Shown here: one piece after another, positions 11,501 through 23,500 of the stretch
How the letters are laid out: every line of letters begins with the position of its first letter
Numbering within the stretch: the first letter of the stretch is position 1
From: Dryococelus australis
Lineage: Eukaryota; Arthropoda; Insecta; Phasmatodea; Phasmatidae
Reading direction: 5' to 3'
Length of the DNA: 64,000 nt
NCBI GenBank assembly: GCA_029891345.1
Contig: CM056993.1
Coordinates: 107,871,800-107,935,799, forward strand
Program-made: the position numbers and the translations under genes
The notes under the pieces: model-generated
Told to the model about the DNA's origin: nothing
What the model saw: the letters and a program-made list of their open reading frames with translations, nothing else
Databases searched by the model: none

Positions 11501-14500
11501 AACAAATTTGCAATGTAAAGCACAGGGCCATCTGCGAGCCAGAAGCTGTACAGAGCCTGCTTTGCCTTGTTCTGAGTTCACATAGTGCTTCGCATCATTG
11601 AATGTTTTTGTGGGAATTATCATGTGACTTATTAGGGTAATTTAAGGAGGTTATGGCAGCCTCTGAGCCAAAATGCTTTTCGGCTGTTTATATTTTTGAG
11701 TTTCCTCGGGGTTATAATCCCCGAGGCTGGATATTTTCGCATTTGCACTGTTGCACAAGCAGTGTAAAATTTTTGTGCTAATTTCACGAAGTGCTCATCC
11801 AGTTTTTCAATTTTTAATTCACGATGCAGATCTGCAATAGGGCAGTATCAGGGAGCATCTGCTGCTATTCGCAGTCATTTATTTTGAGTTATTTGGAGGT
11901 GCCTTGTGTGCATTTTAGCTGCATGTGCCTAGGTGGGCGCAGCATAAGTTATAATCGGTCTCCAGAGCTCGGCTGCTGCTGTACCTATATAGTGTTAGCT
12001 TGTAGGCTGCTGGCGCGTGGAGCGGGAGAGGCGTGACCCTCCGGCCCTGGGTGGGGTGAGAATTATCTCGTCACCGGTTCTGGCTTTTTACCTTGTCGGG
12101 TCTGCTAGGCTTTGCCCGAGGTCTGGGCAGCTTGTAGGCCTCGAGCACGGGGGGGTTGGTGGTGTCCCTCTTGGGATGCGTGCCTTCCAGGTGAGAAGGA
12201 AAAAAACAGAAGTTCCCGTTGCTTGTAGTAGGGATAGGCAACGTGTTACTCACGTCTGTAGAGATGGAAGCAGTACTTTGAGGCGATGAGTCGGAGTTGT
12301 ATTATAATAGGTATAGAAGCGGCACGCGTCAATTGTGATCTTTCTTAGTTGGAGGTATATTTTGGTTGGAAATACATTTTCAAGAGAGAAACATTTTGGG
12401 GAGATAATATTTTTACTTGAAAATAATTTACATGTACTGAATTATTATTTACATTTTAAATTCCTGAATTTACCACCAAAGGTAATATACATAACTCCAC
12501 CGCCTTGCATTTTATTTCAAAGTGTGTATTTGCATCCACAGAATGTCATCAGAAGGTGGTGGCTGGACTGACGGGCGACTGACGGATGCAACAGATGGTT
12601 GTGCATTCACCTTTAGTTTTTTGTGAGCATCTCGAGATAGGCATGCTCCAGATAATCTCAAAATAAGCATACACCATCTATGTTATTCTTTTAACTTGCC
12701 CATCCACTGTCCATCAAGCAATAAATTGTATAAAAAAGATACAAACAATGTGGAGATGTCAATTTTAGAGAAATATTGTGCTTGAAGCAAATTTGTACAT
12801 GATCATTATGAAAAGTAGGGGCTTTTCTGAAAAACTGAAAACAATTAACAGAAAATGGTATTTATCTGCTTTATTAATCATGCTGAAACATCAACCGAGT
12901 GCATTGTTATATTTGTAGTACATACTATGAAATGTGATAGTGGGAAGGACTGTAAAGATCAGAGAAACTATTGTATAAAGTGGTGAAAAATAATATCGCT
13001 ACAAATCCTGGAGGGGACAATAAATTATAAATACATCCACAAATAGCTCTAGACAAGTGAACTCATGCAAATTGCTGCCATTCTGCTTCATACGAAGCTA
13101 ATACAAATGCATGAAGCAGGTTATTTGGTGTGGCCCTTTGTGCTTGCTTTTTTGTGCACTCTGGGAAGCACAGTATCACAGATTTGCATAGATTCACTTT
13201 TCTGGAGCTCGTTGATAGCTGATGCAAAGTCCCAACAGATGAAAATTTGGACACATCCACCGAACACACTCAAATCTGATAATTCTCAAATCCTGACACA
13301 CTCGAATTTCTGCACAGTTTTTAGATATAAATGTTCACACTTTCAGATTAAAAAAATGCCATGAATGCTGTCGTCATGGCTTTTACTCTCCAAAACCTGC
13401 AACTATACTAATTGCATAATGTATTGAAATAGCTTCATGAATTTACGTCTTTTGCTTACCTTTTGTTCATGTAATTTTGGCATTAAGGATGTAGAGAAAT
13501 ATTGTGAATCATATAGTTAGCTGGGGTTAACATAAGCTTGGTTGGCTTATGTGAGGAGACAAAATCAAGTGCAGTGGTTACCACCTTGTGGTTATGTATC
13601 GGTTTAGGGGGAATTACTATTTTCTGGACCTTCCCTGCAGCAGTACAGATTCAAAAAATGATGGGAGGTATTTTGTTAACAGGATGTATCAGTTTCGCTA
13701 CTGGCTCGGGGACTGGAGGTATTAATAGTTAACGTGATCCAAGTTGAGCCACGGTCAATAAATTCCTAATAATGAATCCAAATAGGAATTGCAGTTTTCA
13801 TTTATTGGCGGTAGTTCGCTGTCTGCTTTGTTTGACCTCTCTGCTAGTTGTGGTGGCATAAGTTCACTGATGGGCTCGACGGGTGTCACAGTGGTGGGTT
13901 GATTTTACCTCTCTTTGAGGTTCCTGTTGGGCTAGACGTCTAATCTGTCTTTGACGTCTACCTCCTTTCTTAGGCATGGGCTTAGTGATTATTAAAATAT
14001 TAAAATAACAAAGTATCTTAATTGGCTTGTAAGTAAATAAAATAATTATTAGAAGGCATACTTGCAATCTAGTAGCAGCGCTCAATCCCTCCTGCTGTAG
14101 TCTTGTGCAGACACACCGAGGTAATGAGAGTGTCAAGGGCAGACTAGATGGGTGCGTTTCTTCAGGCAGGTTCAGGTGTACCGGACATGCCTCAGGAGTC
14201 CTGGTCTTATTCAGACTCAATTTAGCCTTCTCCAGGCTCCAGGAAACCCAAGGGGTTCAGCCCACTTGGGACTGGCCCGCAGAGGTCGCTGTTTGCAAAA
14301 TGAGCCACCAATTACAATTAGTAAATTTACACTTACTCAAATACAAATAAAAAGATATGAAGGGGAAGTGAAATTACTACATCACCAGGAATTATGTTTT
14401 ACCAGAGCATATTTATTATCACTATATTATAGCATGGGGATTGGCTCTGTGCAAAGAAAGTTAATCAATAATTAATTAAATTATTATTAAATTATCATTA

Positions 14501-17500
14501 TAATTATTAGGTTATATCAGGTAGGTGAAGGCAAACCTGCATAATTTAAAATAGTAAAACTATTAAAATCAAATAATGTCCAAACTTCTAAAGTCGCAAT
14601 TTCCATGCCACGGAGTGCAAGGATTAACTCGGGTAAGGGGGTGCAGGGGCAGGGACGTTGTGATGCCTTTGGAGCTTCACCGGGGTTTCCTCCGTGGGCT
14701 GCGGGGTGGAAACTTGGTAGAAGTCGAAGAGCCTTCTACGGGTGCTGGTGAGCCTTTGCAGGCTGCTGGAGAGGGAGAATCTTCTTCAGGCTGTAGAGTC
14801 TTCTGGAGAGCCCTCCGACCTTATACAGGTCGGCAGGCCTATATGGACTGGCGAGAGCGGTGTCGCTTCTCCTTATATACTCAAAATTGCAGCTTGGTGG
14901 CTGTCACAGAGGTGCAGGGTTTGCTAGCCTCCAATTGCAGGGGTTGGTTATTGCAAGGCAATGGGCTGCACCACCCATTTCTTATCTCCTTGCCTGGAGG
15001 TTGTTGACATATTTACCGCCTCTCCGTGAGGTTCGGCAGTGGTGACAACATCGGTTGCAGGGGCGCTGCTCTCTTACGGTCACACTGCTAACTCCTTTCT
15101 CTCTATCTGCCATGTTGGTGGCTCGGTGGGTAAAACAAGCTTCGTTTTCGGGGGTGACGACCGCATGTCAATTTATAGGTGGGCAGTACAATCTCATTAA
15201 ATATTCATGTGTATGTAGTTGTCCGAATTGCATAGATCAACCCTGTAACCACAGAATTAATTGTCTGCCAGTGTGTTACTTGCCCTGTATTGCTTCCATC
15301 ACTTTATGATGGAGCAAAGTCGAAAAGTGGAGTGCGCATGCTCACTGCGCAGTAGGGTGGTATGCGTCAACTCAGATAATTGACAATTTTTTTATAGTTA
15401 CCATTTTTACTAAATGTGTGCCTTGCTTCTTGAAGTTAGGCTGTGAGAAGCAACATTTTAACATTGCAAGGACCTTTATGATCAGTTTGAAATATTTCTG
15501 ACTGTCTTATAATATCATCTTTAGAAATGAAAGGTTGCTTTGTGGGCGCTTGATAAGTCCCTGTGATAAAATCAAGTGCATCATATTCATAATATGTTAG
15601 GGAAACAATTTTCTTCATGGGGAGTTCAATATGCTTTGCGATTCTGTTTTCATATGTAAACAGTCCAAAACAAGTTTTACATTATAGTTCCTAAATTTTT
15701 AGACACACATAAAGATGAACTTTAAGATGTGTTGATATCCAAAGGCACTTTTTGGTACCCTGACTGTGTGCCTCTTTATGATACACTGATTGTTTAACTC
15801 TTTCTGGCCAAAACATAAGATTTGTCACGCACATTTTGTCTTATCGTATTGTCACCCCCTCTGTATTTATTACTATCTTGAATGTGGTAGTGGTATTAAA
15901 AAAAGACCATAGAGGAGATTTTATTTGATTCCAGAAATAGGTGTATCGTTCAGAGCACTGTAGTGCTACTCGGGGTGAGTACTTTGAAAAGAAATAGCAC
16001 TGGTTAGTTAACTGGTAAGCCCAAACCTTTTTATTATACCAGTATGGGAACTTTTTGGTAACCAAGGTGTCCAAAATTATGTTTTGATTGAAATTGGAGG
16101 GGTTGTGATCTATGCAGTTGACTAAATACCCCAACGCGTGATATGCCAGGAATATATACTCTCTATATTGTCCTTGTAGTGGACATCCAGGTCTTTTATC
16201 TAAATGCTGAGCCAGGCGCTTCTATATGTACAAGGGGGTTCAATTTGGCTTGGGTACTGGCACCTTCCGCTATACAAAACTGGCCATGTGGCTGTGCGGC
16301 AGGGTACGAAATCAGATGTGGGCAACACGATGCAGCGTTTGGGTGCCATTACTACCTTAGATATACCTGGGCTACGTTTGAGTGGAGCAGCCCTTGAGGA
16401 AGATGTGACAGACTCTGGCACAGAATGGTAATAGACGGTGGTCTGTGGCTGGGGCAGAGTGAAGGATGCAAGGCAATGGGCACTAGGTAGGCTACTACTG
16501 GTGTCGGCAGCTGTTCTGGTTGTCTCATGCTCAGCGACCCACCACAGGCACTCTGTGGGACCGGTCTTCTCAGGAGGTGCAAAGAGGTCTCTGGGCACAG
16601 GAACTTCCACTGGGTCTTGCAGATGACATAGCGTTTGCACCTGTTCTTGAGGTGTTAGGCTAGCTATCTGTTTAACCAGGGAGAGGGCTGATATTCCTGA
16701 TTTCTACCAGGTGCTAAGAGTATCTGCCTAACCTTCTCCTTCAGTCCTTTCCACTGGGCGTAGGGCATTGGGAATTGGACCTTACCCTTACTATTGCTGT
16801 ACCATGTCTGTAGGCTCCTTGTGCAGTTATATGTGGCACCTCATGCGGGCAGAGGACAGGCAGACACCTTATTCCCAAGTCTGGCGGAGATTGCGGGTCA
16901 CGAGGGAAGTCAGGTCTCATCTTGTCCAATGATGTTCATGGGTGTGTGGCCCTGTCCCAGTCTTCCCAACCTAGGGGACACAGGTTTCTCTCAGCAGAGT
17001 CTGCTCAAGAGAAGCAAGTGAACACCAGGCCGACAAGCTGTTGCCAAGACAGTGTACCTGTGTGGCTCCTCCTTACCATCTATCCCGTAGGATTAAAGGG
17101 AAGGGCGGCCGAAGCGAGTGAGTGTACTTGTAAAAGAGAGTGTAGACTCGTTTGAGAGAAATTCCTCAGGATCACCTGCAAACCTGTCATGCAAAGGTAA
17201 CTACGGAAGTTTGCTAAGTGTACAGGGAAAGTACTCAATTTAAAAGCTGGCACATGTTTTATTTTGTTTAATGGAAGTAAACATGTGATGATGGCACTCT
17301 AGGTCCTGGTCAATGGCGCGAATATCAGCCGGAAAGCTACAAGTGCAGATTAGGATGGTCGGTAGAGGCGACCGACGTATGAAAAGGGGAATGCAGTGTA
17401 AGATGCTGTGAACTAAACAACAAATTCTTGCATTGTTGTACATACTGGTGTTAATAACGATGTAACATAATCGCTGACTCATTGCAGGATAACTAAGCAA

Positions 17501-20500
17501 GGACGTGATAGGATATAACCTTGAAAAAGACTGTAAGGAAGGGTCCTCTACAGATACGTCCATAACTGTAGGAGATCACAGGGTTTGCGGGGTACATAGC
17601 GGGAGAGCTCCTGACTAACGTTACCTAACCCTATCGCAAGCAATAGGTTCCAGGAACAAATGTAGAACAGTGATTCTTGAGCAACGAGCACTAGGAATGA
17701 AGACTGTTAAAATATGCCAGACTTAAGGGGTGCAGGCTGATCAGTGTCTGAGCATCGAGTGCTGGACCGCTGAAGACTGGCGTAGAGACGCGGTCCATCT
17801 CCGCTTTTACACTCCGCATTGGTTCATGCCGCTAGGGCGTGGGGTAGCCGCAGAGCCGGGGGGGGGGGGGGGAGAATGCATGACTTGCCTGTGTGATGTC
17901 ACCGGCCGGCTGGAAGGGGAATGCAAAACAAAAGACAAGCGATAATTACTACTAGAGTTATCTAGCGTGCAGCAAAAGAACCTGTCTTTAAGCATTGTTA
18001 TGGGGTCGGTGAATAAAACAATCTGCCAGCAGACAGTACAATCTCATATATTAACGGGATAAAGTTAACTTCCAACTCTGCAACAAACTGACCTAGGGAT
18101 GGAGGGGAAGTCGTTAATACCACCATTGTTGAAAAGACGTTGTGTGTCAACTCTTTATAATAGTACAAGCAGTCCATAATAAGGCATGCCAGGGTAGTGA
18201 CTGCAGTTGTTTTTCACTGTGGCCACCACAATCGTTAGGTTTGTTGCTGATTACTGTTGACTGTTAGTAGGTGTTTTTGGTTACATTCAATAAAATTTAT
18301 TGTTATTTTGTCAACTATGCATTGTGTTCTTGTTCAGACAAATCCTTTGTTATGACAGGAAGTGGTTTGGTGATGATGGTGAAGTAGTATCTCTCCCTGA
18401 CCCTAGACAGCGTGTTCCATGCAACATTTCTATTTTTGGTGAACTCCACCAAACTCAGGAGGTTGAGTACAAACCAGTAAGTATTGTGTCATGGTAAGTA
18501 TTCTGTCGGTCATTACTGTCACATTTGCTCACTACCATTAGGAGTCACAAGTAATTGATATGGAGTTAAGTCTTTTATAAAGTAACATAATTAATGAATA
18601 ATAAAAAAAATTGTGACTAGTTAAAATGATGAATGGTTAAGAATTAAAAGAAAAATCACGATACTGTATATCATCTTGTACATTCTAAATGAACATCCAG
18701 TTATTTGAAGCCAACATTTAGACAAAGACTAAATTAACATATATGCAAGACCAATGTGATAAATTGCAGATGCGGAAGCTTCAACTCTGTCAAAAATCAT
18801 TTTTATTACTTGTTTCGGTTTAGTAGTGACTGAGACATTACATAAATTAGAATTGGTTTCCAGTGTGTGTAGTATTGATTTTCTGTGTTCCTTTGTTTTT
18901 AACGTGTCAGTGTAGGGAAGCCTAATGTAGCAAAATTAGTGACAAAGTGACAACGATGGTGGACACACGTCTCATGCGGTGTTAACGGTGTTCAACTGAC
19001 TTATTCACTTATACTTTGGCAATTATGCAGCAGTTGCTGATAATGTGAATAATAGACTCGTTGACACACAATTGCCTTCCTACTTCAGGGCCCTTTATAC
19101 CACTATATCATTTGACTGGGGTGTTGGTTTTTTCTCATTTTGCAGTGGCGTAGCCAGAAATTCCTCAAGGGGGTGGGATTACAGTGACTGAAGAGAAGGG
19201 AGGAACGTTAGACTAGAGTTAGCAGTGCTGGCAGACTTGCAATTGTAAAATATTAAGGGAACAATTATTTCATGGAAATGCAACTACATATTTTTATCTC
19301 AATGAAAATCTTATTAATAATTTTAATACTAATCTTTGACAACCTTACTGGCAAGGAGGGTAACAACCCCTCAAACCCCTCTCTACCCAGCTATGCCAAT
19401 CATTCAGTGTTATTTAGTCCCCTTTTTTGTCCTCATGGTCACGTGTTTGTCCCAGGCTGTAGTGGAAGGTTTCGACAGCAGAGTTCCCTTCCTGCCTGCT
19501 GACGGTCAGTTTCTCCTGGACCTGGAGGTGACGTGCGTGGTGTTCGGTCACCACCCTCTGTTCAGCCACGAGCACGTGCTGACCCAGCGGCTGCAGGAGC
19601 GGTACCAGCGCTACTTGCAGCGGGCGGCTCTGGGGCAGGAAAAGAGACTGGCCTGCAAGTTGGCAGCTCTGCGCTGGGCCCGTGATAACCTCAGGCTCTC
19701 GGGAGAACTGCTCCCAGAGCAGGCTGCTAGGCTCGCCAGGTCAGAGTCAACATCTGCTCCTAAGGTCACAGTACAGAAACATTAAAAAAACTATTTTATG
19801 GCTATAAATAATTAACTGAACACTTTTGAAAGCTTTTCTTGCTTTATTCTTTCTCCCTTTTGAATATACATCTGCCGACTGTAAACATCAACACTACCAT
19901 GGACCTAATAATCATTATCGAGGAGTCACTTAAGTGACACGATGAAATCAGCATTTTTGTGGTGCTCCCTTTCAAATTTTAACATAAATAATACATAAGG
20001 AAACAAATTTCAGCTATTGCTGAACTCAACACTAACACTCGTAATAAAACATTAATACTGAAGCACTACGGGTTTAAAATTAATTAAACGCCACCTGATA
20101 CAAGAGGAAGCCACTCCTTGTTTCATATGAGTTGCCAGGACACCACGCCTGCGGGGGCGGCAGGTTGAGGTTTTGATCCTCGAATGCCAACAGGAATACA
20201 CTAAATAACAGATTGGAGATCTAACTAATCACAGAAAGGAATCGCACACATGTCCTGGGCATTGCTCAGACACGTGGGTTATTTCCCATGCTGGTAGGTG
20301 AGATTATATGGCAGTTTTGGTGATGGTGATCTGGGGATTGTAACCTCGAGCAACCAGAATTTAAGTGTGCTATCGTACACTAGGCAGGTACGAGAGGTTT
20401 TGGCCGGCTGTGGAACAGCTGTCGACTTTGGTTGTGGCGGAGCCATGCTCCTACTGCCTGATGGAGGAAGGATAGGGTAAGGGGGTATGGCAGTGTATTC

Positions 20501-23500
20501 CTCCGTGAGGTCTGCTGGTTCTATTCCAACTATGGTGTCTCGACAGTGTAAAAGTAACAAATATTCATAGGGCAGTCTGCCCTTTACTCTGGATGGCAAA
20601 GCAAATAGATAGTGACTTATTTTCAGTTGTCTCAGAATTACTTTAGTCATTGATCACTGCCTCTTAAGTATATTCTTGATTCTACTTTTGCGAGCTTGCG
20701 GCATGAGGCCGTTAAATGGTAATGCAAACCAAAACAGTATGTAAAACGAAGTCTGTATAATAGTGGTTCTACTGTGTTCGTCCAGATGGCTATGCCCAGA
20801 GCACCTCACTGTATCACCCACTTCTAGCCATTCGCTAGCCCAAAGGATTATTTAGCAGGGACCCATAGGCAGTCGTAATACCTGGGTGTAGTGAGCTCCT
20901 AGTAAAGGGCTTCCCCGAAGATTAGCTAATGCAATACACTGAGCATTACTGTGGCCAAACTCAGAATACCATTCAATGTTCCTTGTATTTGCCATGTGGC
21001 TGACTTGCGAAGCTGGCATTGCCTTACATATTCAAAATGATAACAATAATTAAATTCAATAATTAAATTTATTGAGCTCTTAACACTTGGGAAGAACAAG
21101 GTTACTAATCTCTAGAACTGAGAAGGTCCTAGACTTCAATTGCAATATATTTTTTATTACAATTATGTAAATTGCAGGTAAAGAAATACAGTGAAAATAA
21201 TTTAATAATACTACGTGTTAAATAAATATAACATATATATTCACTGTGTATAAATACACTGCGGATGTGCTATCAAAAGCAGTTCAGGTAGAGGCAACCT
21301 GATTAGGTTATATTACAGCATCTTATTAAAATTGGAAGATTTGATTATTAAATGAATTATCTAAAGTCTTACTAATCCCTGGGGACCCTAACCGTAATTA
21401 GGGAACTTCCAGAAGAGACCTTGCAATGTACAAGGTTCTCTACCTAACTGGTAAAGATGGCTGGGCTAAGGCCTTATAGGGTTGTCCTTAAGGGACAACG
21501 TCAACTTGACCTTGGTTCACCTGAAGAGAGGTAGGGTTCAGGAGGGATAGGCAGACGTGTTGTATCTGCTGGTGGTGAAGACGACCCAGGAGGTTGGAGG
21601 CGCTTGCAAAAGTAGAGACTCTCTGGTGGCGGCGCCCTTTGGAGTGGATGGCGTCGCCGAAGTTCACTCGCATTTACCGATGCGGCTGAAGGCGTCCAGT
21701 CCTTGTCAGCATGCCCTGGCCTTCACAGCGTGGAGCGTTGCAAGACAGAGTTGCCACCACGGTTAAGGGATTTCCACCCTTGGTATCACCCTGGACCTTC
21801 GCAGCCTCGAGGACAATGAGCAACTCCTGAGCTCTGGTCGGCGCTGCCTTTTATACTAATTTTTGCCGACCATAGGTGCTCATAGGAGTTCGAGGTAGCT
21901 AGTCCCGCCTCTTGGGGGTGGAGCTTGTGATGTCACATGTATGAGCGCTGGATCCTTATCTTGCCTGCCGCTCAGCACATGGTGTCTCATTCACTGATCC
22001 ACAGGTGCTCAAGGAGGCAGTGTCTCTTTGCTGATTGGCCCGCTTCTTCCAGCAGCGTGAAGTTTGAAAAGTGTGCACTTGCGCTAGTGGGTGCGGTGAA
22101 GTGTAGCTGCGTTTCATTTAGGCAGGGGCAGTGACGTGACGACTTCTTGTAGATTTAGGTTGACTGTAAAAGCTAGGAGCATGGGGTTGGAGGTGTGTTG
22201 AGGCTCTGTCAATGTCTGGAGAACCCTTGTATCTTGCCTCCATTACCGTACATAAATGAAGTTAATTTGCCCATAGAACTTTGCCATTATTCAGAAGGGG
22301 CGAAGTCGGCCATTTGAAGAGTGCTTCTTATAAGCACTGAAATGCGTCATGCGTCAATCGCCCCTCCTCTCTTCTGATGGAGACCCATCTGCCAGTCGAA
22401 AGTTGAAGGTTGTGTGGTGAGATCTGGTTCAGGGCTTATGCGACTATACACAGATTTGGTTATGTAAGAGCAGCTAGTCTATGCTGCATGTGAGTGGGTT
22501 AGGAGTGTGGCATAGAGAGGTGCCGTTATCTCCCCTTCCTCCGCTGCTGCTCTTGGACGTGACTTCTGCTTTTCATCTCCCAGCACTGCAGGTTTTGCTG
22601 TCTCTCTTTCATGTGCTTGCTCCTTGTCTAGCTCATTTCCTCTCGTTCTCCCCTCATTTCAGTTCTCCGGCTGTGGCGTGGAGAGGGCAGGCAGGAGTGA
22701 GGGGTGAGAAAGTGGAAGGGCAAGGTCACGCCATGTGAAAGAAAGAGCTTGTTTGCTGGCGTGAGGTTTCTGTACCCTATTGGGAGGGATCGCGTGCCTT
22801 CCTTTTGCAGTCGCAGGTTCAGTGCACAGTATTGGCAAGGGAATTCTTTCTTTGTTACATCATTTAGTTAAGTTTCACCTGAAATTAAGGAAATAAAGAT
22901 TTTGACAAAGGCATAATGACCCGCCTCATATCTTAGATGAGCTAAGTGTTCCTCTCGTATATAGGAACGGGGTAGAAATACTGAAGTTTGCTGCTGGAGA
23001 AAAGATATAAAATTTTTTTTGGGCTCGCAAGCCTGTGGTTTGTACGGCAAACGTGTTTTGTGTTTGTATTTCCTTCCCCAGTTTAACTTATTCCTAGTCC
23101 CGTAAAAAAATAAATATGAATATATTATGATAATTTGACATCTTAGTACTTAGTTTATACAAAAAAATTTTTTCTTTGATAAGCTTTTCACATAAATTAC
23201 ATACCTATGTCGTGTAAAATAAATATATAATTGCTTGTATACTACAAGCTTACTTGATATGGATCACGTATGATAGGCACAACTAATATATATGGTACCA
23301 TAAAATAATTTTTAAGTATGCTTGTTACTTTTAAATACAGGAAAGTGTGTACGCAATTGTTTGGTTAGGTTACCTCAAAAAATATGATTACAAAATGTGC
23401 CTTTCGTGAGTAATGAGTAGTAATACAATACGACAAGCATTTGACACTTAGGCAAAAAAATTGTACACCTTATTATCTATGGTAACATATGACACTCAAC

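Larger units (their letters stand above)
10612..11959 (-). mobile_element. 1.35-kb retroposon-like insertion inside family A copy 1
   Basis: CTCCAGAGCT occurs at both edges (10602-10611 and 11960-11969), and the inverted family A copy at 45931 lacks this segment, so it is an insertion with a 10-bp target duplication. The left edge is T-rich (10612-10640), which on the minus strand reads as an A-rich tail. This suggests a retroposed RNA in minus orientation. No LINE protein or known transcript is recognised. It contains a 24-bp palindrome (10831-10854) and a hairpin (11704-11726). Confidence 0.6.
9287..12331 (+). mobile_element. LTR-like element, family A copy 1 (solo LTR-like fossil)
   Basis: The element begins TGACGCGCG and ends CACGCGTCA and is flanked by ATTG on both sides (9283-9286 and 12332-12335), a 4-bp target duplication. 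Start TG, end CA and the 4-bp duplication fit a solo LTR. Without its own insertion (10612-11959) it is about 1.7 kb. Copies occur at 38955-39353 (much shorter) and inverted at 45931-47451. I see no gag or pol. Judging by divergence between copies it is old. Confidence 0.65.
9124..12620. mobile_element. DNA element with about 50-bp inverted ends, split by insertions
   Basis: The left end (9124-9176: AAAGTTGGATGCACAACCAT, then TTGCACCCATCAGTCATCCG) is inverse to the right end (12565-12616: GACTGACGGATGCAACAGAT, then GGTTGTGCATTCACCTTT). Without the inserted LTR-like element at 9287-12331 the host element is only about 0.45 kb, so it is a MITE. It has no transposase; the ends recall hAT-type termini, but the superfamily is not certain. 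Confidence 0.7.

Noticed and set aside
19740-19785. Extension of CC2D2A exon 5 to the stop at 19785
   Set aside because: The residues after 19739 do not fit the family, while splicing to 32329 restores a gap-free match.
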